Assembly (NCBI RefSeq): GCF_000429305.1
Contig: NZ_AUBP01000024.1
Coordinates: forward strand, 1-64,000
Direction: 5' to 3'
Origin: Desulfovibrio inopinatus DSM 10711
GTDB lineage: Bacteria > Desulfobacterota > Desulfovibrionia > Desulfovibrionales > Desulfovibrionaceae
DNA length: 64,000 nucleotides
This document shows, piece after piece, positions 47,050 through 56,318 of the stretch (the stretch's first letter is position 1; each line of letters begins with the position of its first letter). The translations under genes and the position numbers were made by a program. The notes below the pieces were generated by a model. It made no database searches and was not told the origin of the DNA. It was given only the letters and a program-made list of their open reading frames with translations.

Positions 47050-47093
47050 GCATAATAAAAGCGGCCGCAAAAAAACGACCGCTTTTATTATGC
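47050..47093. terminator. Shared terminator between convergent TetR genes
   Basis: A perfect 15-base-pair stem GCATAATAAAAGCGG with its complement and a 14-base A-rich loop. The stem's own A/T part gives T-rich ends in both directions. It sits between the two convergent regulator genes. Confidence 0.8.
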
Positions 47094-47104
47094 TGTCAGG
47101 AAGG

Positions 47105-47749
47105 CTAGTCTTGGTGTTTGCGATACAGTCGGGTCGTACGTGGGAGAGGTTTCTTATCGGAAGTGGTTTCAATGCTGCGGATGATGAACTCAAGCGCTTC
47201 ATCATAAATATTGGTGAGTTGAAAAGGAGCGAGGACGGTCGTGCGGATAGCGCCGACCATGGTGCTATAAATGAGAAAAGCTGTTTCTTCGACGGGCAGG
47301 TCTCGAATGGTACCATCGCGCATGCCGCGAATGATGAAATACTGCAGATCTTCAATGAATTCGCGGAATTTTTCAGCGATCGGTGCCTTGTCTATTTGGG
47401 GTTCTCCGTCACTGTACGGAGAGCAGCGAATGAGAATTTTGAAACGAGAGGTTTCTTGCTGTGTAAACTCAAAGTAGACTTGGACAAATGTGCGAACATT
47501 GTCGAGTCCTGTGTCGGTTTGCTTGATCTCAGTCATGACCTTTTCGAACAGTGAATCCACAAGATCAAAGCCTGCAGTCAAAAACAGATTTTCTTTACTT
47601 TTATAGTAATGAAAGACGAGGCCAAACGCGACTCCGGCTTTATCCGCAACCATTTTCATGGTTGTTCCCGAATAGCCGTATTCGCCAAAGACCTCTTGGG
47701 CTGAACGCAGTATGGCTTCCTTTTTTGAAATGGAATCCTTTTTGGACAT
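47105..47749 (-). CDS. TetR-family transcriptional regulator (paralogue 2)
   Basis: A 214-residue regulator. The DNA-binding domain has AQEVFGEYGYSGTTMKMVA and GLVFHYYKSKENLF, close to paralogue 1. The C-terminal domain holds FKILIRCSPYSD, FIIRGMRDGTIRD and MVGAIRTTVLAPF. I chose the start at 47749 (SKKDSISKKEAIL); the frame extends to 47908 without protein character. It is divergent from the fumarate operon, with about 760 bases between. The palindrome at 48023 in that gap is its likely binding site, so it may control frdCAB and its own gene. Confidence 0.92.
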   Translation of the reverse strand: MSKKDSISKKEAILRSAQEVFGEYGYSGTTMKMVADKAGVAFGLVFHYYKSKENLFLTAGFDLVDSLFEKVMTEIKQTDTGLDNVRTFVQVYFEFTQQETSRFKILIRCSPYSDGEPQIDKAPIAEKFREFIEDLQYFIIRGMRDGTIRDLPVEETAFLIYSTMVGAIRTTVLAPFQLTNIYDEALEFIIRSIETTSDKKPLPRTTRLYRKHQD

Positions 47750-48511
47750 GTTTTCGTCTCTCTCCTCGTCGCAGGCACTGCAATGGCCTGGTGCAAAAAA
47801 GAACTTTATTTCAACCCATGACGGGCATTGAACACGATACGATAAACTATCGATAGCTCGTCGTCGCTCCAAGGGCAAGACTATGGACAAAATTGAGTTG
47901 CGAATCAATATAAAATTTCCCGCCGGTGCAAAGCGGTTTTAAATATAACAACACGGAAACAATGATAGTTTTATTAAAATTGTGAACCATTTGTGTGTGA
48001 GGTCTTAAAAACAAGACACTTTTTGATTGACTAATCAACCTGGGCTTGCTAGTTTTATGTCGGGTTAGGGTTGTTCCTTTGGGTTCGGGGCGAGTGCTGT
48101 CATTGACTATGCGGCGACCGCCGGAGTTTCGGTGGTCGCGTCGCCCAAAGCTGGTTGGGGCGTTCTTTTGTCGTGATGGAAGTATTGTCATGTGCAGTCT
48201 CCGAACTGGAGAAGTCAGCAGTGCTTGTCTGTTGCGGCAAAGAAAGAATCTCACACAATGGGTTTCCTCCCATTTGTCTTTGAAAATACTCAGAAAGGTG
48301 ATGTCGTTGACGCTTCATGTTCGGTTGTGTGTGAACCAAATCGAGCAAGAAGACGGAAGCGATCTTAAGCAGCAATTTTGAGGAAGCCATACGGTTGGCT
48401 TGACGGTGGGGTATTGCCTTCGGCGCACGGTGCTGTCGAAGGAGAGGGATTGTTTTGACGTTCGTTTCAAAAAACGCGGTGCACTGTGTGCCGCAAAGCG
48501 GAGGTGTGCGT
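47750..48511. other. Divergent regulatory region ahead of frdCAB
   Basis: No gene is credible in these 762 bases. They hold the TetR operator-like site at 48023-48038 and a structured segment at 48077-48150, where CTTTGGG pairs with CCCAAAG and an inner stem GCGACCGCCG pairs with CGGTGGTCGC. If transcription starts near 48062, the frd messenger has a leader of about 450 bases. Confidence 0.5.
48023..48038. promoter_or_regulatory. TetR operator-like palindrome overlapping a possible frd promoter (site 3)
   Basis: TTGATTGACTAATCAA matches the core of sites 1 and 2 (consensus TTGRYTGACYAAYYAA). A possible -35 element TTGACT (48027-48032) lies inside it and a weak -10 TAGTTT (48050-48055) follows after 17 bases. 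A repressor here would block RNA polymerase reading toward frdCAB. Confidence 0.55.
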
Positions 48512-49159
48512 ATGTCTTTGGAAGCAGCGATACACGTTACTCGTCCCTCCAAACGGGACGCCTACCTCGACTGGACACAAATGCTCAGCGGGGCGGTACT
48601 GATTCTTTTTATGTGGTCGCACATGATTCTTGTGTCTTCGGTTGTCATTGGGCCTGGAGCCATGAACGCTCTGGCGTACTTTTTTGAAGCGACCTACATG
48701 GCACAAGCTGGCGGGCCCATAATCTTTTTAATTTTTTTACTGCATTTTCTGCTGGCGGCGCGCAAAATTCCGTTTCGTTCCGATGGTGTTAAAATTGCCG
48801 TTGGACATGCTAGAATGCTCAACCATCGCGACACGTGGTTATGGCTTGTTCAGGTCATCACCGCGCTGGTCATCCTGGTTCTGGGTGCCATCCATATGTG
48901 GGTTGTGTTGACGGATTTACCCATTACGGCTGCAAAGTCGGCCGCGCGCATGCAGAAAGCCCCGTGGTTTCTTTTTTATCTCATCCTACTTCCTATGGTC
49001 GAAATGCATGTTTCCGTTGGATTCTATCGCATTGGTGTGAAGTGGGGATTCATCACGTCCGGGAATAGGGATAAAGCCAAAAAGTTTGAATATACCTTGT
49101 TTGGCATCTTTATGTTCATCGGCATCATCACCCTGATTCGTTTTGTAACGTTAGGCTAA
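48512..49159 (+). CDS. frdC: Fumarate reductase cytochrome b subunit
   Basis: A 215-residue di-haem membrane anchor of the Wolinella/Desulfovibrio fumarate reductase type. Five hydrophobic helices are seen. Histidines suited as haem ligands lie in FMWSHMILVS, FLLHFLLAARK, GAIHMWVVL and PMVEMHVSVGFYR. It accepts electrons from menaquinol and passes them to FrdB. I chose ATG 48512 because GCGGAGGTG lies just upstream; the earlier start is not supported. It heads the frdCAB operon. Confidence 0.93.
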   Translation: MSLEAAIHVTRPSKRDAYLDWTQMLSGAVLILFMWSHMILVSSVVIGPGAMNALAYFFEATYMAQAGGPIIFLIFLLHFLLAARKIPFRSDGVKIAVGHARMLNHRDTWLWLVQVITALVILVLGAIHMWVVLTDLPITAAKSAARMQKAPWFLFYLILLPMVEMHVSVGFYRIGVKWGFITSGNRDKAKKFEYTLFGIFMFIGIITLIRFVTLG

Positions 49160-49173
49160 CGAGGCGAGATACC

Positions 49174-51027
49174 ATGCAGACCTATTATTCCGATCTTCTC
49201 GTTATCGGTGCGGGACTGGCGGGCGAGCGCATTGCCGTCGAGTCGGCCGACGCCGGTTTCGATGTCATCGTATTGTCCATTGTTCCTGCCAGGCGCTCCC
49301 ACTCTTCAGCCGCTCAGGGCGGTATGCAAGCTGCTCTTGGCAACTCCGCTATGGGCGAAGGCGACAATCCCGATGTCCACTTTGCCGACACCGTCAAAGG
49401 TTCGGACTGGGGATGCGACCAGGAAGTCGCTCGTATGTTCGCCGACACGGCCCCGATTGAAATGCGCCGTTTGGCGCATTGGGGTGTGCCTTGGAACCGT
49501 GTTGTTCCCGGCAAGTCCTTTTATTTCAAGGGCGGGGAAAAATTTGAAAAAGTCGAGAAAGAAGAAAAAGCCGGTTTGATTACGGCTCGCAGCTTCGGCG
49601 GCACGGCCAAGTGGCGTACCTGTTATACGTCGGATGGCACAGGGCATGCCGTTATGTGCACCATGGATAACCGTTGTGCTCAGCTCGGTATTGATGTGCG
49701 AGACAGAAAAGAAGCCATAAGCCTGATCCATGATGGCGAAACATGCTTCGGTGCTATCGTTCGTTGCCTGCGTACCGGCAAGCTTGAAGTCTATCTTTCT
49801 AAAGCGACCGCCGTCTGTACTGGTGGTTTCGGACGTATTTATAAAGCCACGACTAATGCGGTCATTTGCGATGGTGGCGGTCACATTATTGCGCATGATA
49901 CCGGCGTTGTCCCTGTCGGGAACCCTGAAGCCATTCAATTCCACCCGACCGGTATCGTTCCCACGGATATTCTGGTGACAGAAGGGTGTCGCGGTGACGG
50001 CGGAACCTTGCTCGACGTCAATGAAGAACGGTTCATGCAAATCTATGAGCCGGACAAGGCCGAACTTGCTTCGCGTGACGTTGTCTCTCGATGGATGACG
50101 CACCACATGCGCCAGGGCAAAGGCGTCAAGAGCGCATATGGTGAACACCTCTGGCTTGATATTCGTCATTTGGGTGATCAGCATATTTCGACCAAGCTGC
50201 GCGAAGTCGACGAAATCTGTCACTATTTTCTGGGAGTCGATCCCCGGACACAGCTTATCCCGGTGCGCCCCACGCAGCACTATACCATGGCCGGTATCCG
50301 CACCAATAAAGACGGCGCAGTCTATGGCCTGAAAGGGTTGTACGCAGCCGGTGAAGTTGCCTGCTGGGATATGCATGGTTTCAACCGTTTGGGCGGCAAC
50401 TCGTTGGCCGAAACCGTTGTTGCTGGTGGTATTATCGGAGCCAAAGTCGCCGAATACCTCAAAGGCTGTGAAACCGTCTTCAAAACTGAACTCGTCAAGC
50501 AGGCCCTTAACAAGCAGGAAGAACGCATTGCCGACCTGATTTCCGGGAAAAATGGCAAAGAAGATGTCTACAGTGTGCGCGGAGAACTCCAGGATGCACT
50601 GATGGAAGGATGCTTCGTCTTCCGGAACGGCAAAGACTTGGAAGCCTGTGTGACCAAGTTACAAGGTGTTCTGGAACGCTCCAAGCATGTCGGTTTGCGC
50701 TCCAACGGTATCGGTGCCAACCATGAGCTTGCTGCAGCTCTCAAAGTCCATGGACAAGTCAAGTTGGGGATGTGCATCGCCAAAGCTGCACTGGAACGTA
50801 CGGAATCACGTGGCAGCCATACCCGCGAAGATTATCCCGAGCGCAATGACCAGGATTGGCTCAACCGCACGTTGGCCTATTGGCCCGAAGGCGCGGATAT
50901 GCCCGATCTGAAGTACGAGGACGCCTCGCCCGTTTTTGAATTGCCTCCTGGCGATCGCGGCTACGGCGGTGGGAAGATCATCCCGGCCGATCCCGAGATG
51001 GTCAAATCCAAGACCATTACCAAGTAA
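49174..51027 (+). CDS. frdA: Fumarate reductase flavoprotein subunit
   Basis: A 617-residue catalytic subunit that reduces fumarate to succinate. The FAD-binding N-terminus is VIGAGLAGERIAVESADAG. RRSHSSAAQGGMQAAL includes the His (near 42) that carries covalent FAD. Active-site and substrate segments are SFGGTAKWRTCYTSDGTGHA, IQFHPTGIVPTDI, and TQHYTMAGIRTN. The C-terminal RGSHTREDYPERND matches the family. It could also run as succinate dehydrogenase; gene order C-A-B and neighbours favour fumarate reduction. Confidence 0.96.
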   Translation: MQTYYSDLLVIGAGLAGERIAVESADAGFDVIVLSIVPARRSHSSAAQGGMQAALGNSAMGEGDNPDVHFADTVKGSDWGCDQEVARMFADTAPIEMRRLAHWGVPWNRVVPGKSFYFKGGEKFEKVEKEEKAGLITARSFGGTAKWRTCYTSDGTGHAVMCTMDNRCAQLGIDVRDRKEAISLIHDGETCFGAIVRCLRTGKLEVYLSKATAVCTGGFGRIYKATTNAVICDGGGHIIAHDTGVVPVGNPEAIQFHPTGIVPTDILVTEGCRGDGGTLLDVNEERFMQIYEPDKAELASRDVVSRWMTHHMRQGKGVKSAYGEHLWLDIRHLGDQHISTKLREVDEICHYFLGVDPRTQLIPVRPTQHYTMAGIRTNKDGAVYGLKGLYAAGEVACWDMHGFNRLGGNSLAETVVAGGIIGAKVAEYLKGCETVFKTELVKQALNKQEERIADLISGKNGKEDVYSVRGELQDALMEGCFVFRNGKDLEACVTKLQGVLERSKHVGLRSNGIGANHELAAALKVHGQVKLGMCIAKAALERTESRGSHTREDYPERNDQDWLNRTLAYWPEGADMPDLKYEDASPVFELPPGDRGYGGGKIIPADPEMVKSKTITK

Positions 51028-51051
51028 CTCGACAACGCTGGGGAAACGGCC

Positions 51052-51783
51052 ATGAACAGAGAGCTTCAATTCAATATCTTTCGTTATAATCCGCAGGATC
51101 CAAACTCGGTTCCGCACATGCAGAAGTTTTCGCTGAACGAAACCGAGAACATGACCCTTTTTATTGCCCTCAATCGGTTGCGCGAAGAGCAGGACCCGTC
51201 GCTTATTTTCGACTTCTGCTGCCGTGCCGGTATCTGTGGTGCATGTGCCATGGTCATCAACGGTCGGCCTGGTCTGGCGTGTCAGACGAAGACTAAAGAA
51301 ATGCACCCGGAAATTACGTTGCTTCCGTTGCCTGTGTATAAACTCGTTGGTGACTTGTCCGTTGATACTGGGGTTTGGTTCCGTGAAATGTACAGTAAGG
51401 TTGAATCCTGGGTACATACATCCACAGTCTTCGATCCGGCCGCAGAAGAAGAACGTATGGACAACTCCGTTGCCGAACAGGTTTACGAACTTGAACGCTG
51501 CATCGAATGCGGATGCTGTGTTGCCGCTTGCGGAACAGCACGCTTGCGTGACGACTTCTTGGGCGCAGCATCACTCAACCGGATTGCTCGTTTTGTTGTC
51601 GATCCTCGGGATCAGCGCTCGGATAAAGAGTACTTTGAAGTAATCGGCAATGATAACGGTATCTTTGGATGTATGGGCCTTTTGGCTTGCGAGGATGTGT
51701 GCCCCAAACAGTTGCCGCTGCAGAACCAACTGGGCTTTCTGCGTCGTAAAATGGGCATTACCGCCATCAAGAGCATTTTTTAG
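51052..51783 (+). CDS. frdB: Fumarate reductase iron-sulfur subunit
   Basis: A 243-residue electron carrier between FrdC and FrdA. The [2Fe-2S] ligands lie in CCRAGICGACAMVINGRPG followed by LAC. The other two clusters use CIECGCCVAACGTAR and CMGLLACEDVCPKQLPLQ. Length is normal. It begins 24 bases after frdA with a GGGGAAACGG stretch upstream and is followed by the fumarase genes after 17 bases. Confidence 0.96.
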   Translation: MNRELQFNIFRYNPQDPNSVPHMQKFSLNETENMTLFIALNRLREEQDPSLIFDFCCRAGICGACAMVINGRPGLACQTKTKEMHPEITLLPLPVYKLVGDLSVDTGVWFREMYSKVESWVHTSTVFDPAAEEERMDNSVAEQVYELERCIECGCCVAACGTARLRDDFLGAASLNRIARFVVDPRDQRSDKEYFEVIGNDNGIFGCMGLLACEDVCPKQLPLQNQLGFLRRKMGITAIKSIF

Positions 51784-51800
51784 GCATGGGAGACAAAATT

Positions 51801-52640
51801 ATGCGAACCGTACAGGCTTCCGAAATTATCGAGGCCGTCGCCACCATGGCGGTGCATTCCAACCGTATTTTGCCGAACGATATCCGGCAACGGTTTGATG
51901 AATGTGCAGCCAAGGAAACCAGCGACGCCGCCAAAGAAATTTTCCGGCAGCTCAAGGAAAATTACGAGTTGGCTGAAGAAACCGGCCTGCCATTGTGTCA
52001 GGATACCGGGCTTGCCGTGCTGTTTGTGGAGCTTGGCGAAGACGTGAAGGTCGAAGGGATGAATATTCGTGAGGCCATCAACGAAGGGGTACGCAAAGGG
52101 TATGAAGAAGGCTACTTGCGTAAATCGGCCTGTGATCCCTTGACCCGCGCCAATACCAAAGACAACACCCCGGCGATCATCCATTTTGACATTGTGCCCG
52201 GCGATAAAATCAAGATTTCGTTCATGGCGAAAGGTGGCGGTTCGGAAAATATGTCGCGCGTCACCATGCTGGCTCCGGCTCAGGGGTGGGAAGGCATCAA
52301 AAAGTTTGTGCTCAACCGTGTTGCCGAGGCTGGACCGAATCCGTGTCCGCCAACCATCGTCGGTATCGGCATCGGAGGCACCTTTGAATTGGCCCCGATT
52401 CTCGCCAAAAAAGCACTGCTGCGCAAGCTTGACGATACGAATCCCGATGAAAAGCTGGCTGCCATGGAAGACGAATTATTAACCGAAATCAACAAGCTTG
52501 GTATTGGTCCTATGGGGCTTGGCGGTGCGACGACGACACTCGCCGTCAAAATCAGAATGCATCCTTGCCATATTGCCAGTCTGCCCCTGGCCGTCAATAT
52601 CCAATGCCATAGCGCACGGCACGAGGAGGTCGAGATCTGA
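51801..52640 (+). CDS. Fumarate hydratase class I, alpha subunit
   Basis: A 279-residue [4Fe-4S] subunit of two-part fumarase (the L(+)-tartrate dehydratase/fumarase alpha family). Segments LPLCQDTGLAVLFVELG, RANTKDNTPAIIHFDIVPGD and GGGSENMSRVTMLAP are typical, and cluster cysteines are in PLCQDT, NPCPP and HPCHIAS. I chose ATG 51801, with GGGAG upstream. The stop overlaps the beta-subunit start by one base. It hydrates fumarate to malate beside the fumarate reductase. Confidence 0.94.
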   Translation: MRTVQASEIIEAVATMAVHSNRILPNDIRQRFDECAAKETSDAAKEIFRQLKENYELAEETGLPLCQDTGLAVLFVELGEDVKVEGMNIREAINEGVRKGYEEGYLRKSACDPLTRANTKDNTPAIIHFDIVPGDKIKISFMAKGGGSENMSRVTMLAPAQGWEGIKKFVLNRVAEAGPNPCPPTIVGIGIGGTFELAPILAKKALLRKLDDTNPDEKLAAMEDELLTEINKLGIGPMGLGGATTTLAVKIRMHPCHIASLPLAVNIQCHSARHEEVEI

Positions 52641-53197
52641 TGGCCGAATACAATCTCACCACACCGCTGACCGACGACGATATCGTCAAGCTGAAGGCTG
52701 GAGATGTCGTGAAGCTGACCGGTACTATTTATACGGCCCGAGATGCAGCGCACAAACGACTGTGCGATCTGCTCGACAAGGGCGAAGACTTGCCCTTCGA
52801 TCTCAAAGGGGCGGTTGTTTACTATGTTGGCCCCAGTCCGGCACCTCCGGGACGCCCCATTGGCGCGGCCGGTCCGACGACGAGTTATCGCATGGATTCG
52901 TATGCTCCCCGACTGCACAGTCTGGGGCTCAAAGCAAGCATCGGCAAAGGCAAGCGTAATGATGCCGTAAAGCAAGCACTTATTGACCATAAGGCGGTCT
53001 ACTTCGGTGCAACCGGTGGAGCCGGTGCGCTTTTATCCAAGTGCATCTCCGCGGCCAAAGTCATTGCGTTTGACGAACTTGGTCCTGAAGCCATTCGTGA
53101 ACTGACGGTGGAATCGTTTCCATTACTTGTCATCAATGACGCGCATGGCGGCGAACTGTACGCTCAGCCCGATCGTCAAGCCGTTGGCCTTGAGTAA
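52640..53197 (+). CDS. Fumarate hydratase class I, beta subunit
   Basis: A 185-residue beta subunit carrying the substrate-binding swivelling domain. Visible segments are LKAGDVVKLTGTIYTARDAA, VYYVGPSPAPPGRPIGAAGP, and TGGAGALLSKCISAAKVIAF. Length matches the family. It is translationally coupled to the alpha subunit (overlap of one base). The usual specificity ambiguity with tartrate dehydratase remains, but the frd and malic-enzyme context favours fumarase. Confidence 0.94.
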   Translation: MAEYNLTTPLTDDDIVKLKAGDVVKLTGTIYTARDAAHKRLCDLLDKGEDLPFDLKGAVVYYVGPSPAPPGRPIGAAGPTTSYRMDSYAPRLHSLGLKASIGKGKRNDAVKQALIDHKAVYFGATGGAGALLSKCISAAKVIAFDELGPEAIRELTVESFPLLVINDAHGGELYAQPDRQAVGLE

Positions 53198-53241
53198 AAC
53201 GAAAAATTTTGTAGCAAACCCACTCTAAAATGGAGGCCCCC

Positions 53242-54561
53242 ATGGCTTTGTACACAACGCAGGAAGCACTTGATTATCATTCCAAGGGACATAAAGGGAA
53301 AGTTGAAGTTATTCCCTGCAAACCGTGCGAAACACAAAAACAATTGTCTCTGGCCTATACGCCTGGTGTAGCGTTGGCGTGCAAGGAAATCGAGCGTGAT
53401 CCGCAGCTTTCCTATGAATATACGGGCCGGGGCAACCTGGTCGCCGTTGTGTCCAACGGAACGGCTGTTTTGGGCTTGGGGAATATCGGCGCCGCCGCGG
53501 GAAAACCGGTCATGGAAGGCAAAGGCGTGCTCTTCAAAGTGTTCGCCGACGTTGATGTCTACGATATCAACCTTGATGTATCCGACCCGGATAAATTGAT
53601 TGAAATAGTTAAGGCTATGGAGCCCACCTTCGGCGGAATCAACCTCGAAGACATTAAGGCTCCCGAGTGCTTTTACATTGAAGAAACACTCAAAAAAGAA
53701 ATGAATATCCCGGTCTTCCATGATGACCAGCATGGAACGGCGATCATTTCCGGAGCCGGCCTGCTCAATGCTCTGGAAATCAGCGGCAAGAAAATTGAAG
53801 ATCTCCGCGTCGTCGTGTCGGGTGCCGGCGCTTCTGCCACCGCCTGTTCCAACTTCTACATCAGCCTCGGTGTCAAACGCGAAAATATCTCCATGTTCGA
53901 TTCACGCGGCCACATCAACAAAAGCCGTTCCGGGCTCAACGAGTTCAAGCAAGCCTTTGCACAAGACGTGGAATACGCCAGCCTGGGCGATGCACTCAAA
54001 GGCGCCGACTGCTTCTTGGGACTCTCCAAAGGCGGTATCCTTTCGCAAGATATGGTGAAGGGCATGGCCGATCATCCGTTGATTTTCGCATGCGCCAACC
54101 CCGATCCGGAAATCACCTATCCTGATGCGAAAGAAGCTCGTCCCGATGCCATCATGGCGACAGGACGGTCTGATTTCCCCAACCAAATCAATAATGTGCT
54201 TGGTTTCCCGTTCATCTTCCGTGGTGCGCTCGACTGCAATGCCACGGCCATCAACGAAGAAATGAAAGTCGCCGCAGCGAATGCGTTGGCTGACTTGGCC
54301 AAAGAACCCGTACCCGATTACGTCATGAAGGCCTACGGAGTTGAAGAAATGGAGTTCGGACCCGATTACATCATTCCCAAACCGTTTGACCTGCGTGTCA
54401 TCGAATGGGAAGCGGCGGCCGTTGCCAAAGCCGCGATGGATACGGGTGTTGCCGCTAAAACGTTTGATATCGAAGCCTACAAGAAAGAGCTTCGCGAGCG
54501 TTTAGCCATTTCTCGCGCACGGATGAAAACGTTTATCGACGATTACAAACTGGATTTCTAG
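53242..54561 (+). CDS. Malic enzyme (malate to pyruvate and CO2)
   Basis: A 439-residue short-form malic enzyme. Motifs are [62 protein letters not shown] (metal ligands) and the dinucleotide-binding [17 protein letters not shown]. It lacks the C-terminal phosphotransacetylase domain of MaeB-type enzymes. NAD or NADP preference is not clear from the sequence. I chose ATG 53242 because AAAATGGAGG lies upstream; an ATG at 53230 sits inside that ribosome site. Confidence 0.95.
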   Translation: MALYTTQEALDYHSKGHKGKVEVIPCKPCETQKQLSLAYTPGVALACKEIERDPQLSYEYTGRGNLVAVVSNGTAVLGLGNIGAAAGKPVMEGKGVLFKVFADVDVYDINLDVSDPDKLIEIVKAMEPTFGGINLEDIKAPECFYIEETLKKEMNIPVFHDDQHGTAIISGAGLLNALEISGKKIEDLRVVVSGAGASATACSNFYISLGVKRENISMFDSRGHINKSRSGLNEFKQAFAQDVEYASLGDALKGADCFLGLSKGGILSQDMVKGMADHPLIFACANPDPEITYPDAKEARPDAIMATGRSDFPNQINNVLGFPFIFRGALDCNATAINEEMKVAAANALADLAKEPVPDYVMKAYGVEEMEFGPDYIIPKPFDLRVIEWEAAAVAKAAMDTGVAAKTFDIEAYKKELRERLAISRARMKTFIDDYKLDF

Positions 54562-54592
54562 TCTCTTTCTTGACGTTTCAGACTTCTTCCAG

Positions 54593-54629
54593 CCGGTGTT
54601 TGCGCTTGCGCCACAGGCGCAAACACCGG
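54593..54629 (+). terminator. Strong hairpin after the malic enzyme gene
   Basis: CCGGTGTTTGCGC pairs perfectly with GCGCAAACACCGG across an 11-base loop. No T-run follows, so it may attenuate or protect the 3' end rather than stop transcription fully. It separates malic enzyme from the transporter gene. Confidence 0.6.
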
Positions 54630-54704
54630 GGAAGGGTGGAAGATGGCTGAACACATGGGGGAAATGAAAGAGTTCTGAGTCCGTAAGCCTATTGGGGGAG
54701 TTGC

Positions 54705-56222
54705 GTGGATACGTATTCGAACAGTCAACGGATCGGTTTTTTTCTAGGTCCCATTGTTTTCATTCTGATCCTACTATTACCACTGCCTGAGGGAATGAAA
54801 CCGGAAGCTCTCAGAGTCGGTGCTGTCACGGCGCTCATGGCGATCTGGTGGATCACAGAAGCCATTCCCATTCCGGCAACTGCTTTGTTGCCCATTGCGT
54901 TATTTCCCACTCTCGGCATTATGAAGTCGGCTCAGTCGACGGCACCATATGCCAACCACCTTATTTATTTGTTTATGGGCGGTTTTTTTATCGCTGTGAC
55001 CATGGAACGCTGGAACCTGCATCGGCGCATCGCTATGCATACGATTAAAATCGTCGGTTCAAGCCCCAACCGGATGATTCTCGGATTTATGATTGCGACG
55101 GCGTTCTTGTCCATGTGGGTGTCCAACACGGCGACCACGATGATGATGGTCCCCATCGGGCTGGCTGTTGTCGCCCAAGCAACCGGACTTGAAGCCGACG
55201 ACCTGAAAGTCTGTGCTCATGGCGGTGTCGAGTTCAACTTTGGGAAGTCGCTGATGCTCGGTATTGCTTATGCAGCCTCCATCGGTGGTGTCGGCACCAT
55301 CATCGGGACGCCACCCAACACGATCATGGTCGGCATGATTGAAAAAATGTACGGACAGCAAATTACCTTTGCCCAGTGGATGGCTTTCGGCATTCCCCTG
55401 TCCGTCATTATGCTGGCAATTAGCTGGTGGGTTCTCACACATTTTCTTTTCTCCACAAAAGGCCAGGAACTTGGCGGCGGCGAAGCGATTATCGATGCCG
55501 AGCTGAGAAAGCTTGGGCCCATGAAGAAAGAAGAAAAAAAGATCGTGTGGGTTTTCGCTATTGTTGCTTTGTGCTGGATTTTGCGCGGCTTTATCAAAAT
55601 TCCTCAAATTGCAATGATGCACGATGCCACCATCGCCATTATTGGTGCCTTGGCGTTGTTCATTATTCCGTCGGATTTCAAGAAAGGCCGATTCCTGCTT
55701 GATTGGAAGACAGCTGTTAAAATTCCTTGGGATGTCATCTTGCTCTTTGGTGGTGGTTTGGCCATTGCCAGCGGATTTTCCAAGACCGGTCTGGCTGCCT
55801 GGATCGCTGGTAACCTGAGCATTCTTGAAGGCACGGGTATGGTTGTCTTTATCGGCGCGGTTGTCATCATGACCATCTTCCTGACGGAAATCACTTCCAA
55901 CACGGCGACGGCCACCTTGCTCGTCCCCATCATGGGCAGTGCCGCCGTGGCGATGGGCGTTAACCCGTACGGTACCATCGTGGCGGCTTGCGTGTCGGCC
56001 TCGTATGCCTTTATGCTGCCAGTTGCAACGCCACCGAATGCCGTTGTTTTTGGAAGCGGCTGCGTAACTATTCCACAAATGGCCAGAACTGGGTTATACC
56101 TCAATATCATCGGCGCAATTTTGATTACATTCTTTGTTGTCGCAATTATGCCGACGTTGTGGGGACTGGATTTGTCCACGTTGCCGGAATGGGCAATGAA
56201 AGCCGCGGAGGTCGCCAAATAA
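54705..56222 (+). CDS. DASS-family sodium/dicarboxylate symporter
   Basis: A 505-residue membrane transporter of the SLC13/DASS type, predicted to import fumarate, malate or succinate with sodium ions. About a dozen hydrophobic helices are visible. The paired Ser-Asn-Thr substrate/sodium motifs are both present (MWVSNTATTMMMVPIGLA and ITSNTATATLLVPIMG). The start is GTG 54705 with GGGGGAG upstream. It follows the malic-enzyme gene after 143 bases and completes the C4-dicarboxylate pathway of the locus. Confidence 0.93.
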   Translation: MDTYSNSQRIGFFLGPIVFILILLLPLPEGMKPEALRVGAVTALMAIWWITEAIPIPATALLPIALFPTLGIMKSAQSTAPYANHLIYLFMGGFFIAVTMERWNLHRRIAMHTIKIVGSSPNRMILGFMIATAFLSMWVSNTATTMMMVPIGLAVVAQATGLEADDLKVCAHGGVEFNFGKSLMLGIAYAASIGGVGTIIGTPPNTIMVGMIEKMYGQQITFAQWMAFGIPLSVIMLAISWWVLTHFLFSTKGQELGGGEAIIDAELRKLGPMKKEEKKIVWVFAIVALCWILRGFIKIPQIAMMHDATIAIIGALALFIIPSDFKKGRFLLDWKTAVKIPWDVILLFGGGLAIASGFSKTGLAAWIAGNLSILEGTGMVVFIGAVVIMTIFLTEITSNTATATLLVPIMGSAAVAMGVNPYGTIVAACVSASYAFMLPVATPPNAVVFGSGCVTIPQMARTGLYLNIIGAILITFFVVAIMPTLWGLDLSTLPEWAMKAAEVAK

Positions 56223-56234
56223 CCGCATATTAAC

Positions 56235-56264
56235 GATGTCGGGAGCGCACCGGCTCCCGACATC
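56235..56264 (+). terminator. Hairpin after the dicarboxylate transporter
   Basis: GATGTCGGGAGC pairs with GCTCCCGACATC across a short loop. There is no T-run. It sits in the 96-base gap before the cytochrome gene and probably marks the end of the fumarate locus. Confidence 0.6.
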
Positions 56265-56318
56265 ATAACCTAACGATGGGCACGCCACGGCGTCAGCATC
56301 GTTTGCCGCGAGAGAGCC

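Noticed and set aside
49306-50376. Leftward 356-codon frame opposite frdA
   Set aside because: Antisense shadow of a highly conserved flavoprotein.
55059-56078. Leftward 339-codon His/Asn-rich frame opposite the transporter
   Set aside because: Antisense shadow. The rightward frame has membrane helices and paired SNT motifs.
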